In this document: piece after piece, positions 7,301-15,231 of the stretch
How the letters are laid out: every line of letters begins with the position of its first letter
Position numbering within the stretch: the first letter of the stretch is position 1
NCBI GenBank assembly: GCA_934635545.1
Contig: CAKTZN010000006.1
Location: forward strand, 1 to 28,488
Source: an uncultured Oscillospiraceae bacterium
GTDB lineage: Bacteria > Bacillota > Clostridia > Oscillospirales > Oscillospiraceae
Length of the DNA: 28,488 nt
Direction of reading: 5' to 3'
Position numbers and translations under genes: made by a program
The notes under the pieces: model-generated
Told to the model about the DNA's origin: nothing
Database searches by the model: none
The model's input: the letters and a program-made list of their open reading frames with translations, nothing else

Positions 7301-8653
7301 TCACGCCGTGCGCAGCACATACTTGCGGTAGCTGGCGCGGAAGTAGAGGTACTCCGCCGTGCCGGTGATGGCCCAGGAGAAGATGTACAGCAGATAGAGG
7401 GAGGGGATGGTGTGGAAAAAGGCGAAGACGGTGTACACCCAGATGACCCGGAACACGCAGGAGCCCAAAATCACGATGACGGTGGGTACCACGCTGCGGC
7501 CGATGCTGCGGGAGGCGGCGATGCTGGCGTCCATCCACGGGGCCACCGCGAAGGAGAAGCCCATGATCCGCAGGCGCTGCATCCCCGCGTCGATGACCTC
7601 CGGCTCGTTGGCGAAGATGGACAGGAACTCCCGGCCGAACAGCAGCAGCAAGCCCCCCGCCACGCCGCCCACGATGGCGGCATAGAGCATGCTGATGCGG
7701 TAGCTCTTCAGGATGCGGTCGTTGTTGCCCGCGCCCCAGTTGCGGCTGCCGAAGGTGGCGCAGGCGGTGTAAAAGGCGGCTATCATGTTGAAGATCAGGG
7801 TGTCGGCGTTGGCGGCGGCGGAGTTGCCGGACACCATCACCGCGTCGAAGGAGTTGACGCCCACCTGCACGAACAGATTTGCGATGGCGAAGATAGCGTT
7901 CTGCAGACCCGTGGGGATGCCGATGGCCAGCACCCGCCGTCCCGCCTGGGGATGGAACCGCAGCTTCCGCCAGTCCAGGCGGCACTCGTCACCCAGCCGC
8001 AGCAGATGCAGCACGATCAGCATGGCCGACAGCCACTGGGCGATGACGCTGGCCGTGGCCACGCCGTCCGCCGCCATGTGGCACTTGATGACGAAGAACA
8101 GGTTCAATATCACGTTCAGTACGCCGGACAGCGACAGGTACAGCAGGGGCCGCTTGGTGTCGCCGGTGGCGCTCAATACGCCGTTGCCGAAGTTATAGAG
8201 GGCCATGGCGGGCATGCCGAAGGCGTAGATCTTTAAGTAGAGTGTGGCGCCGTCGATCAGCTCCTCCTTGGTGTTCAGCAGCGCCAGCATGGGCCGGGCC
8301 AGCAGATTGCAGATCAGCAGCATGATGACGCCCGCCGCCGCGCAGATGATAAAGGAGGTGTGGACGGTCTTTTCCACCTGCTCGCCGTCCCGCAGGCCCA
8401 GTCCCCGGGCCACCGCCACGTTGACGCCGCTGCCGATGCCGATCAGCAATCCTGTGAACAGGGACACCAGCAGCGTGGTGGAGCCCACCGCGCCCAGCGC
8501 CCGGTAGTCGGCGAACTTGCCCGCGATGGCCACGTCGCTGAGGTTGAAGAGCACCTCCAGCACCTGGGTCAGCATCAGCGGCAGGCTGAACAGCAAAATA
8601 TTCTTCCACAGTGACCCTGTGGTCATTTCAATGACGCGCTTTTCCCGTGCCAT
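7301..8653 (-). CDS. MATE-family multidrug efflux transporter
   Basis: The 450-aa protein has about twelve hydrophobic segments in two homologous halves. Each half starts with a MATE-type segment (LWKNILLFSLPLMLTQVLEVL near 15; RVLAIGIPTGLQNAIFAIANL near 240). GxGSGVNVAVAR and the GNGVLSATGDTKRPL region are family signatures. Members export cationic drugs or metabolites by Na+ or H+ antiport; the substrate here is unknown. AGGAGG precedes the ATG, the promoter is at 8698-8726, and a UUCG terminator follows. A TetR gene lies directly downstream in the same direction. Confidence 0.93.
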   Translation of the reverse strand: MAREKRVIEMTTGSLWKNILLFSLPLMLTQVLEVLFNLSDVAIAGKFADYRALGAVGSTTLLVSLFTGLLIGIGSGVNVAVARGLGLRDGEQVEKTVHTSFIICAAAGVIMLLICNLLARPMLALLNTKEELIDGATLYLKIYAFGMPAMALYNFGNGVLSATGDTKRPLLYLSLSGVLNVILNLFFVIKCHMAADGVATASVIAQWLSAMLIVLHLLRLGDECRLDWRKLRFHPQAGRRVLAIGIPTGLQNAIFAIANLFVQVGVNSFDAVMVSGNSAAANADTLIFNMIAAFYTACATFGSRNWGAGNNDRILKSYRISMLYAAIVGGVAGGLLLLFGREFLSIFANEPEVIDAGMQRLRIMGFSFAVAPWMDASIAASRSIGRSVVPTVIVILGSCVFRVIWVYTVFAFFHTIPSLYLLYIFSWAITGTAEYLYFRASYRKYVLRTA

Positions 8654-8697
8654 AGCCGCGCCCTCCTATTCTATAAAAATCCTGTATGCGATTGGAC

Positions 8698-8726
8698 AGT
8701 ATATCACGGTAATTTGTCGAAAACAA
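8698..8726 (-). promoter_or_regulatory. promoter of the MATE gene
   Basis: Leftward TTGTTT (8721-8726) and TATACT (8698-8703), spacing 17, about 45 bp before the start codon. The region 8727-8862 shows nothing further that I can interpret. Confidence 0.65.
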
Positions 8727-8862
8727 CAGCATTTCCCTCCGATTTTCCTCTGGAGAAATGGCCGGAAATTGTGCAACATGCTCCCCCCTCCCCTGCCCTT
8801 CCGTGCCGCCGGAGGGGGAAAATCGTATATTTTGTGAACGAACATGGGATGTTTTGTGAACA

Positions 8863-8889
8863 TTAGCACTCTACTATTGACAGTGCTAA
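8863..8889 (+). promoter_or_regulatory. CIRCE operator (HrcA binding site)
   Basis: TTAGCACTC (8863-8871), a nine-base spacer and CAGTGCTAA (8881-8889) form the CIRCE palindrome with a single deviation (C for G at 8881). This is the established operator of the heat-shock repressor HrcA. It covers the -35 box of the hsp20 promoter. Confidence 0.93.
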
Positions 8890-8904
8890 AATCAGCGCTA
8901 TAAT
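8877..8904 (+). promoter_or_regulatory. consensus sigma-A promoter of hsp20
   Basis: TTGACA (8877-8882) and TATAAT (8899-8904) with 16-base spacing are perfect consensus boxes. The -35 lies inside the CIRCE palindrome, so HrcA binding would block it. Confidence 0.92.
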
Positions 8905-8910
8905 AAAGGC

Positions 8911-9041
8911 GATCAATGAGGGAGGGCGAAGAGAGTCCCCCACCGGAGATCGAAAAAATATGTATCTGTCATGGTAACAGAGTTTCGCCGACGGAAGGCC
9001 GTTACCCCTCTGCCGCGAAAGATGAATGGAGGTTATGACTT
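8911..9041 (+). other. structured 5' leader of hsp20
   Basis: About 130 nt separate the promoter from the start codon with no open gene. Three complementary pairs occur in crossed order: GGTAAC (8974-8979) with GTTACC (9001-9006); AGAG (8980-8983) with the CTCT just after it (9008-9011); and TTTCGC (8984-8989) with GCGAAA (9015-9020). They cannot all form as nested hairpins, so alternative folds or a pseudoknot are implied just upstream of the GGAGG. A thermosensor is a guess. Confidence 0.45.
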
Positions 9042-9482
9042 ATGTTGCCTAGCATTTTTGGTGAAAATCTGTTTGATGATTTCTTTTCTGATCCGTTCGG
9101 TATGATGGTGCCCCAGGGCCGCGATCCCCTGTACGGCAAGCATGCCAAGAACCTGATGAAGACCGACGTCCGCGAGACGGAGGATTCCTATGAGCTGGAC
9201 ATCGACCTGCCCGGCTTCAAGAAGGACGAGGTCAGCATCGACCTGAAGAACGGCTGCCTGACCATTCAGGCTGCCAAGGGTCTGGACAAGAGCGAGAGCG
9301 ACAAGAAGGGCAAGTACATCCGCCAGGAGCGCTATGCCGGCGCATGCAGCCGCAGCTTCTATGTGGGCGAGGATGTGGAGCCCGACCAGATCAGCGCCAA
9401 GTTTGAAAGCGGCATCCTGCAGATCAGCGTGCCCAAGGCCGCCAAGAAGCTGCCCAAGAGCTCCAGCATCTCCATCGAGTAA
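9042..9482 (+). CDS. small heat-shock protein, Hsp20/alpha-crystallin family
   Basis: The 146-aa protein has a short N-terminal arm, an alpha-crystallin domain (about 38-130: DVRETEDSYELDIDLPGFKKDEV through GILQISVPK) and a C-terminal ISI anchoring motif in SSISIE. These are ATP-independent holdases that bind unfolding proteins in the cytoplasm. GGAGG nine bases before the ATG fixes the start; another ATG at 9035 is out of frame. Control by HrcA is strongly indicated by the CIRCE site. It is a single-gene unit with a very stable terminator. Confidence 0.96.
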   Translation: MLPSIFGENLFDDFFSDPFGMMVPQGRDPLYGKHAKNLMKTDVRETEDSYELDIDLPGFKKDEVSIDLKNGCLTIQAAKGLDKSESDKKGKYIRQERYAGACSRSFYVGEDVEPDQISAKFESGILQISVPKAAKKLPKSSSISIE

Positions 9483-9490
9483 CAATTTTC

Positions 9491-9538
9491 AAGAAATAGA
9501 AAGCTGCCAGCCTTTCGGCTGGCAGCTTTCTATTTCTT
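9491..9538 (+). terminator. intrinsic terminator of hsp20
   Basis: A perfect 22-bp inverted repeat (9491-9512 against 9517-9538) with a TTTC loop, followed by a pyrimidine/T-rich tail. It is unusually long and stable. Confidence 0.9.
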
Positions 9539-9540
9539 TC

Positions 9541-9569
9541 TTGCGCAGCGGCGGCCGCTGTCGTATAAT
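9541..9569 (+). promoter_or_regulatory. promoter of the HerA-like ATPase gene
   Basis: TTGCGC (9541-9546) and TATAAT (9564-9569), spacing 17, lie immediately after the hsp20 terminator and 30 bp before the next start codon. Confidence 0.75.
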
Positions 9570-9599
9570 AGAGGCAAATACATACTGGAGGACGGCTAT

Positions 9600-11231
9600 A
9601 TGTACGAAAACGGCAAGATCTATATGGGTCTGGCAGACGGCCAGCGGGTGGAGATGGCGCTGAACATGTGCAACCGCCACGGCCTGATCGCGGGCGCCAG
9701 CGGTACCGGCAAGACCATCACCATGAAGGTGATGGCGGAATCCTTCTCCGACGCGGGCGTGCCCGTGTTCCTGTGCGACGTGAAGGGCGACGTGGCGGGC
9801 ATCTGCGCCCCCGGCGTCAGCAGCGAGGGCATGGAGAAGCGCATCGACAAGTTCGGCATCCGGGACACCTTTACCTATAAGGCGTATCCCACCACCTTCT
9901 GGGACATCTATCAGCAGGGCGGCCACGCCGTCCGCGCCACCGTCAGCGATATGGGCCCGGAGCTTCTCAGCCGCATCCTGGGCCTGACCCCCGCCCAGGA
10001 GGGCATCCTGCACATCGTGTTCCGCATTGCCGACGACAAGGGCCTGCTGCTGATCGACCTGAAGGATCTGCGGGCCATGCTGACCTACGTCAACGAGCAC
10101 CGCACCGAGTACATGATGACCTATGGCAACATCACGCCCCAGTCCGTGGCGGCCATCCTGCGGGCCCTGCTGCCCCTGGAGCAGCAGGGCGGCGAGCTGT
10201 TCTTCGGCGAGCCCGCCCTGGACATCCTCGACTGGATGCGCACCGATGAGAACGGCCACGGCATGATCAATGTGCTGGACTGCGTCAAGCTGGTGCAGAA
10301 CCCCACGCTGTACGCCAGCTTCCTGCTGTGGATGCTGTCGGAGCTGTTTGAGAGCCTGCCGGAGGCGGGCGATCTGGACAAGCCCAAGCTGGTGTTCTTC
10401 TTCGACGAGGCCCACATGCTGTTCCGGGACGCGCCTGCCGTGCTGCTGCAGAAGATCGAGCAGACGGTGAAGCTGATCCGCTCCCGGGGCGTGGGCGTCT
10501 ACTTCGTCACCCAGAGCCCCAGCGACATCCCCGACACCGTGCTGGCCCAGCTCTCCAACCGGGTGCAGCACGCCCTGCGGGCCTACACCCCCGCCGAGCT
10601 GAAGGCTGTCCGTGTGGCGGCCCAGGCCTTCCGGGCCAACCCCGCCTTCCAGGCGGAGGACGCCATCATGGAGCTGGGCGTGGGCGAGGCGCTGACCTCC
10701 TTCCTGGACGAGGAGGGCGTGCCCACCATGGTGCAGCGCACCAAGATCATCTGCCCCCAGAGCCTGATGGCCGCGCCGGAGCCCATGGCCCGAGCCAAGG
10801 TGCTGATGCGGGACGGCATGGAGAAGTACGACGACGCCGTGGACAATCTGTCCGCCTATGAGGTGCTGACGGAGGAGGCGGAAAAGGCCGAGCTGGCCAA
10901 GCAGGAGGAGGCCGACCGCAAGGCCCGGGAAAAGGCCGAGGCCGAGGCGGAGAAGCAGCGGCTGAAGGAAGAGGAAGCCGACAAGAAGCGGCAGCAGAAG
11001 CTGGCCGACGAGGAGCGCAAGCGCCAGCAGAAGCTGGAGGATGAGGCCCGCCGCCGCCAGCAGAAGCTGGCCGATGAGGAGCGCCGCAAGGCCGAGCGCC
11101 AGCAGGAGAAGGCGGAGGCCGAGGCCCGCCGCAAGGCCGAGCGCCGGGCGGCCAAGATCGAGTCCCAGTTGATCTCCGCCGGTGGTCAGATCCTGAAGCG
11201 GGGCCTGATGGGCGTGCTGAAGAAGAGATGA
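9600..11231 (+). CDS. HerA-like (DUF853/YjgR-type) AAA ATPase
   Basis: The 543-aa protein has Walker A GASGTGKT (32-39), a FLCDVKGDVAG segment typical of the DUF853/YjgR branch of HerA-FtsK ATPases, and Walker B LVFFFDEAH (264-272). After these comes YFVTQSPSDIP (about 301-311), resembling the family's sensor motif. From about 425 the chain becomes a highly charged coiled coil with three 11-residue repeats, then ends in ISAGGQILKRGLMGVLKKR, similar to YjgR tails. The cellular job of this branch is poorly defined; a DNA- or protein-pumping hexamer is inferred from the superfamily. It is monocistronic, with no NurA-type nuclease beside it. Confidence 0.88.
   Translation: MYENGKIYMGLADGQRVEMALNMCNRHGLIAGASGTGKTITMKVMAESFSDAGVPVFLCDVKGDVAGICAPGVSSEGMEKRIDKFGIRDTFTYKAYPTTFWDIYQQGGHAVRATVSDMGPELLSRILGLTPAQEGILHIVFRIADDKGLLLIDLKDLRAMLTYVNEHRTEYMMTYGNITPQSVAAILRALLPLEQQGGELFFGEPALDILDWMRTDENGHGMINVLDCVKLVQNPTLYASFLLWMLSELFESLPEAGDLDKPKLVFFFDEAHMLFRDAPAVLLQKIEQTVKLIRSRGVGVYFVTQSPSDIPDTVLAQLSNRVQHALRAYTPAELKAVRVAAQAFRANPAFQAEDAIMELGVGEALTSFLDEEGVPTMVQRTKIICPQSLMAAPEPMARAKVLMRDGMEKYDDAVDNLSAYEVLTEEAEKAELAKQEEADRKAREKAEAEAEKQRLKEEEADKKRQQKLADEERKRQQKLEDEARRRQQKLADEERRKAERQQEKAEAEARRKAERRAAKIESQLISAGGQILKRGLMGVLKKR
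10989..11087 (+). repeat. three in-frame 33-bp repeats in the coiled-coil region
   Basis: Three consecutive 33-bp units encode RQQKLADEERK, RQQKLEDEARR and RQQKLADEERR (residues 464-496). The 11-residue period fits a long straight helix. The DNA copies are similar enough to allow slippage and length variation. Confidence 0.85.
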
Positions 11232-11239
11232 CGCGCAAG

Positions 11240-11264
11240 GGGGGCCGGTCTTTGTCCGGCCCCC
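11240..11264 (+). terminator. terminator of the HerA-like gene
   Basis: A 9-bp G/C stem (11240-11248 against 11256-11264) with a seven-base loop is followed by TGTCATTTGTC. The T tract is poor, so termination may be incomplete. Confidence 0.6.
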
Positions 11265-11334
11265 TGTCATTTGTCATGCCGCGGCCGGACGGCTCTTTCC
11301 GATCCGTTCAACAGGCCGCAGAAGGAGAGTTGAG

Positions 11335-11997
11335 ATGAAATACAACGGTTTCTATTTCTGGATGTTCAAAGGCTCCATGAAAAAGGTGCTGGCCGAAAAA
11401 TACGGCCAGACGTATGCCGCAGAGGTCATGCGCAAGAGCAAGGCGGTCTATCGGGAGCTGGTGGAAAAGGCGGACGACATCGGCAACGACAATCCCATGG
11501 CGTACAACGAGCTGTTCGCGCTGGCCTTCGTGGCGCCGTATGTGGCCAGCGGGAAAAAGATCCCGCCGGAGACGGTGCAGGAGATGATGCGCCGTTCGCT
11601 GTACCACATCAAGTGGTACTTCGGCAGGACCGACCTGAACACGGACAAGGGCAAGGCGGAGAACAAGAAGAGCGTCGTCAAATACGCCAAGTGGTACACA
11701 CCGGAGAAGGAGCGGCAGTACCCCACCTCCTTCAAGGTGGATTTCGTGGGGCAGCCCTGCGAGGGCGCCTGCTACTACCGCATCACCCGCTGCCCCATCT
11801 GCACCTACGCGGAGAAGCTGGGCGTCTCTGAGCTGATGCCCCTGTTCTGTGAGCTGGACGCAGTGATGATCACGCTCCAGCACGGCGTCCTGCACCGCCA
11901 GCAGACCATCGCCTCCGGCGGCGCGTACTGCGATTACTTCATCACAGGCGACAAGGAGTGCATTGGGGGCCGGACTTCCAGCCCTAATGCGAGATAA
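11335..11997 (+). CDS. L-2-amino-thiazoline-4-carboxylic acid hydrolase family protein
   Basis: The 220-aa product matches the ATC hydrolase family by its C-terminal half: CPICTYAEKLG (about 154-164), then ELMPLFCELDAVM, GVLHRQQTIASGGAYCDYF, with the conserved Cys, Asp and His/Arg positions. The founding enzyme opens the thiazoline ring on the way to L-cysteine, but most genomic members have unknown substrates. GGAGAG precedes the ATG. A promoter for the next operon lies 27 bp after the stop, so this gene may be on its own. I see no clear promoter before it. Confidence 0.8.
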   Translation: MKYNGFYFWMFKGSMKKVLAEKYGQTYAAEVMRKSKAVYRELVEKADDIGNDNPMAYNELFALAFVAPYVASGKKIPPETVQEMMRRSLYHIKWYFGRTDLNTDKGKAENKKSVVKYAKWYTPEKERQYPTSFKVDFVGQPCEGACYYRITRCPICTYAEKLGVSELMPLFCELDAVMITLQHGVLHRQQTIASGGAYCDYFITGDKECIGGRTSSPNAR

Positions 11998-12023
11998 CGC
12001 GCAGCATCGCCGCCTCAAGCGGC

Positions 12024-12052
12024 TTGACACGGGCAGCAAACTTTGCTACCAT
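12024..12052 (+). promoter_or_regulatory. promoter of the methyltransferase/hydrolase operon
   Basis: TTGACA (12024-12029) and TACCAT (12047-12052), spacing 17, give a transcript with a leader of about 110 nt. Confidence 0.7.
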
Positions 12053-12070
12053 AGGGCCGAAAGAATCGAA

Positions 12071-12112
12071 TCGCTTTCAGCGATGGGAAAGCCGCGGAAA
12101 CGCGGCTTTCCA
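12071..12112 (+). other. two tandem hairpins in the operon leader
   Basis: ATCGCT/AGCGAT (12071-12085, TTC loop) is followed by an 11-bp stem with a GAAA tetraloop (12087-12097 against 12102-12112). No T tract follows, so these are not a simple terminator. They may stabilise the mRNA or be part of a regulatory leader. A weak GTTAG/CTAAC hairpin follows near 12125-12140. Confidence 0.5.
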
Positions 12113-12169
12113 TAAGGCGCATGGTTAGCTGCATCTAACTGCCGTCTATGCAATTCAGGAGGAATAAAA

Positions 12170-12853
12170 ATGGAACGAAAAGAAGCCATTCGCAGCGCCT
12201 ACCGGCTGACGGGCAGCAACAGCTTTTATGACGGCATGATCACCTGCACCACACCGGGTGGGAAAGCGGTGTGCCGTCTGGTGTGGGATATGGACAAGGC
12301 GGAATGCGACGCCTATCTGGAAAAGGCGCTGTCCGGTATTCCGGAGCATTTCTCCGGCAGGCTGCTGGAGGTGCCGGTGGGAACGGGCATCCTGACCATG
12401 CCGGTCTATCAGACGCTGCCGGAGGCGGACATCACCTGCCTCGATTACTCGACAGATATGATGGGGCAGGCACAGGAGAAGGCAAGCCGCCTGCATTTGG
12501 AAAATGTGACCTTCCAGCAAGGTGATGTGGGGGCGCTCCCCTATGAGGACGGCACGTTTGACGTTGTCCTGTCGCTGAACGGCTTCCACGCCTTCCCGGA
12601 CAAGGAGGCCGCGTATCGGGAGGTCTTTCGGGTGCTGAAGCCCGGCGGGACATTCTGCGGTTGCTTCTATGCGGAGGGGGAACACAAGCGGACTGACTGG
12701 TTCATCCGGCACGTTTACGAAAAGAAGGGCTTCTTCACACCGCCCTATGAGACGGTCTCCAGTCTGAGAGCGCGGCTGGAGGGAACATATGCGGACGTGA
12801 GCGTCGGCAATCTGAAAAGCATTGCATGGTTTGTCTGCCGCAAGGCAGAATAA
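12170..12853 (+). CDS. class I SAM-dependent methyltransferase
   Basis: The 227-aa protein has the SAM-binding motif I LLEVPVGTGI (65-74, with Val-Pro replacing the usual Gly), the acidic post-I strand end CLDYS (about 90-94), GDVGALPYEDGTFDVVLS (118-135) and RVLKPGG (154-160). This is the layout of UbiE/Methyltransf_11 small-molecule methylases. The substrate is unknown. GGAGGA precedes the ATG. An alpha/beta hydrolase gene starts 28 bp after the stop and a membrane protein follows, so the three probably act together, for example on a lipid or small hydrophobic compound. That role is inference. Confidence 0.88.
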   Translation: MERKEAIRSAYRLTGSNSFYDGMITCTTPGGKAVCRLVWDMDKAECDAYLEKALSGIPEHFSGRLLEVPVGTGILTMPVYQTLPEADITCLDYSTDMMGQAQEKASRLHLENVTFQQGDVGALPYEDGTFDVVLSLNGFHAFPDKEAAYREVFRVLKPGGTFCGCFYAEGEHKRTDWFIRHVYEKKGFFTPPYETVSSLRARLEGTYADVSVGNLKSIAWFVCRKAE

Positions 12854-12881
12854 TGCCCCTTTGGGCGAAGGGAGTATCCAC

Positions 12882-13628
12882 ATGGAGATCAAACGATTTG
12901 GCGATCAAACGGGCAAAAGGATCATGCTGCTGCACGGGAATCTCATGTGCTGGCGGCAGTTCGAGGACGTGATCCCACTATTGGAAAAGACATACTGCGT
13001 GTATGCCGTCAGCTTCGACGGCTTTGACGGAACGGGCGAGACCACCTACACCACGGCGCAGGAGCAGGCCCGCAAGCTGGAGGGTTACATCCGAGAAAAC
13101 TGCGGCGGCCATCTGGACGTCCTGTTCGCCGAGTCTCTTGGCTGCGGCCCGGCCATCCTGCTGAAAGCGTCCTCGCAGGTCAGGATCGACCGCATGATCC
13201 TCAGCGGGCCGGAACATCTGGATTTCGGCATTCTGAACAGACTGCTTCTGAAGGTCATGCCGCAGAAGCAATACCGGACGGCCTGCGAAAGATCCATGCC
13301 GTCCTGGGCACTGCGGTTCATGGGCCAGACGGAGGAGGGCATGAACACCATGCTGCGCCGGATCCCGGAGCACATTTCACTGGAATCCATCCGCGCCACA
13401 TGGGCGGTGGGGCTGTATCTCTATCGCATGCCGCTGCCGGTGCAGCCGGACGCGCAGGTGGCCTGCTGGTACGGCGAAAAGGAGGGCCACATGCAAAAAG
13501 CCATCCAAAAGCTGCGGAAAGTGTATCCCAGGCTGACTGTGCACTGCTTCCCCGGCTTCGGGCACGGCGACATCATCAATCACCCGGCGCTGCTGGTATC
13601 GGAGCTGGAGCGCTTCTGTGCAGGATAA
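12882..13628 (+). CDS. alpha/beta hydrolase
   Basis: The 248-aa protein shows the oxyanion-region LLHGN (16-20), a nucleophile elbow AESLG with S85 (Glu instead of the more common second Gly), and a C-terminal GFGHGD with H228 as the probable catalytic His. The acid is probably among E199/E201 in WYGEKEG. The frame is open further upstream, but the ATG at 12882 follows AGGGAG at good distance and matches the usual fold start, so I use it. It is the second gene of the operon. Substrate unknown; esterase or lipase-like chemistry is inferred. Confidence 0.85.
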   Translation: MEIKRFGDQTGKRIMLLHGNLMCWRQFEDVIPLLEKTYCVYAVSFDGFDGTGETTYTTAQEQARKLEGYIRENCGGHLDVLFAESLGCGPAILLKASSQVRIDRMILSGPEHLDFGILNRLLLKVMPQKQYRTACERSMPSWALRFMGQTEEGMNTMLRRIPEHISLESIRATWAVGLYLYRMPLPVQPDAQVACWYGEKEGHMQKAIQKLRKVYPRLTVHCFPGFGHGDIINHPALLVSELERFCAG

Positions 13629-13671
13629 TAACGCGCAGTCGTAGTACGGGTGCGAAGGGAGCGAAACGCAA

Positions 13672-14163
13672 ATGAAAATCACCGTCATCGCAACGCTGAT
13701 GATCTTTCTGGCCTATTTTCTCGTCCTGTACGGCGGCGTGGGCTTCATTCAGGACAAGCGGTTTTTCTCCTCCGCACCGAAGGAGAATCTGGCCGCCATC
13801 CCCGACCGGAAGGAGCGGTTCCCCGGCGCCCATGCGGTGGGCTGGGCGATAGAGTGCGCCGCCATCTTGCTCTTCCTGGGTGCGGCAGTTCTCAGCGTAT
13901 GGGACGGTGTCCGGAACGATTTCAGGTTTCTGCACTTTTTCGCCCGGTTTCTGGTCATGCTCTATGCCATGGAGATCTATGACATCCTGTTCTTTGACTG
14001 GGTGCTGCTGTGCCACTCCGGCTTCTTTCCCCACTTTTATCCGGAGCTGAAGGGCGTGGTAGGCCCCCACATGTTCGGGTACAACAAGCGGACGCACGTC
14101 CTGCACTTTGTGATCTACCTTCCCGCCTGCGCCGCGGCGGCGTGGCTGTGTACGCTTTTGTAA
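13672..14163 (+). CDS. four-helix integral membrane protein of unknown function
   Basis: The 163-aa protein has hydrophobic segments at about 4-25, 56-77, 88-113 and 141-162, with a His-containing stretch (CHSGFFPHFYPELKG) between the third and fourth. GGGAG lies about ten bases before the ATG and the gap to the hydrolase is 43 bp, so it belongs to that operon. I do not recognise a named family. Aromatic and His residues near the membrane boundary could bind a cofactor or lipid, but nothing proves it. Confidence 0.75.
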   Translation: MKITVIATLMIFLAYFLVLYGGVGFIQDKRFFSSAPKENLAAIPDRKERFPGAHAVGWAIECAAILLFLGAAVLSVWDGVRNDFRFLHFFARFLVMLYAMEIYDILFFDWVLLCHSGFFPHFYPELKGVVGPHMFGYNKRTHVLHFVIYLPACAAAAWLCTLL

Positions 14164-14202
14164 GCGTGGGCAGTTCAGGTTCTGTGCCGCACGAAAATAA
14201 GG

Positions 14203-14237
14203 AACAGCCTCTGAAATCAGTGATCTCAGAGGCTGTT
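14203..14237. terminator. bidirectional terminator between convergent genes
   Basis: A 12-bp stem (14203-14214 against 14226-14237) with an 11-base loop and flanking A/T residues separates the membrane protein gene from the convergent exonuclease gene. Confidence 0.75.
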
Positions 14238-14256
14238 TGACGCTCTCAAGAGCCGC

Positions 14257-15147
14257 TCACAGGGGGCTTGCGGCGCTTTGGGCCTGTTGGTAGGTGTCCC
14301 ACAGGTCATCGCTCATTTCATAGACGAGCCGCTTGACCTTACGGGCATCGCCCTCCCGGCGATAATGCTGGATACGTGCGAGAAATTCGTCGCCTTCCCT
14401 GCAGATGCCGTACCCCAGGATCGTATTCCCCTCCCGTGCGGAAAGCGTAAGCGATACCTGCTCGCCGCAGTAGGGGCAGGTGATCTCATTGACGCGTGTG
14501 TCGGCCAGGGCGGCGTCGAGGCTGGGGTAGATCAGCCCGGAGACGAGGCCGCTTTTACGGTCGGCTCCATAGCCGACGAAGGCAGTACGGTATTCCTCTA
14601 TGCAGCCTGCCAGATCCATGCGCTCACAGACACGCACCGTGTTGCGGGTGTCGTTCAGCGCGTCGTGCGCGCGGTCAGCGGGGAGATTCAGCATTTTCAC
14701 GGCGTCGGACAGGGAGCATTGGCGGTTTTCCCGCAGGAGCTCCCGGGCAAAAATACGCTGAAGGTCGTAGCAATACGGGAACGGTTCAGTGGGGATGCCG
14801 TGCAGCAGCATGTTGTCCAGCAGCACGGGGATATCATCTGGCCCCCAGGAACAAAGCGCGCAGTCGTCCCCGCACCAGTCGATGAAGGCGTCAAACGCCG
14901 CGGGAAATGGCGGGGCCTTCTCAAGCTCCTGCGGCCGGATCTTTGTGAGCTGAACGACTGCGTTGCTCAGGTGCGGATAAAACCGGGGACGGATGAAGGT
15001 CTTGAACTCGTCCACGGTCTGAAAATTCTCGTCTAGCTTTATGGCACCGATCTCAATGATCTCCGAATCAAAGGGAAACGGCTCCGTGAGCATTTCCTTT
15101 TCGGATAAGGGCTGATTCCATTCAAAATCCAAAACAATGTAGTGCAT
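14257..15147 (-). CDS. DEDDh 3'-5' exonuclease (KapD/ERI1-like) with C-terminal zinc-finger-like part
   Basis: The 296-aa product begins MHYIVLDFEWNQ, giving the exonuclease I motif with D7 and E9. Motif II is the GPDD region (D104), and motif III is RAHDALND with H161 and D166, the DEDDh spacing. Members trim single-stranded DNA or RNA 3' ends using two metal ions. The last ~90 residues carry CPYCGEQV and a further Cys (GICREG), perhaps a partial zinc ribbon. The ATG at 15168 is also open, but the one at 15147 is preceded by GAGAGG and starts right at the nuclease core, so I prefer it. It is monocistronic with its own promoter. Confidence 0.85.
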   Translation of the reverse strand: MHYIVLDFEWNQPLSEKEMLTEPFPFDSEIIEIGAIKLDENFQTVDEFKTFIRPRFYPHLSNAVVQLTKIRPQELEKAPPFPAAFDAFIDWCGDDCALCSWGPDDIPVLLDNMLLHGIPTEPFPYCYDLQRIFARELLRENRQCSLSDAVKMLNLPADRAHDALNDTRNTVRVCERMDLAGCIEEYRTAFVGYGADRKSGLVSGLIYPSLDAALADTRVNEITCPYCGEQVSLTLSAREGNTILGYGICREGDEFLARIQHYRREGDARKVKRLVYEMSDDLWDTYQQAQSAASPL

Positions 15148-15198
15148 CTCTCTGGCCTCTCGTGTCATGATCTCTGTCTGTAAAAGGAACCTGTCTAT

Positions 15199-15227
15199 AC
15201 TATATACCGATGGTCAGGATCCCGCAA
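15199..15227 (-). promoter_or_regulatory. promoter of the exonuclease gene
   Basis: Leftward TTGCGG (15222-15227) and TATAGT (15199-15204) are 17 bases apart, about 50 bp before the chosen start codon. Confidence 0.75.
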
Positions 15228-15231
15228 TGTT

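Noticed and set aside
6450..7985. A 511-codon frame joining TetR sequence to an upstream extension
   Set aside because: The upstream half is another frame of the MATE gene and crosses its terminator; the TetR promoter and ribosome site place the start at 7145.
9489..11270. A 593-codon open frame antisense to the HerA-like ATPase gene
   Set aside because: It is a shadow of a GC-rich gene: low-complexity Leu/Gly/His-rich protein, no family motif, while the opposite strand has Walker A and B, a promoter and a ribosome site.
11993..13650. Integron-like cassette sites, suggested by TAACGCGCAG after two stop codons (11995 and 13627)
   Set aside because: The similarity covers only about ten bases, there are no paired R and L boxes, and several genes share one transcript, unlike a cassette array.
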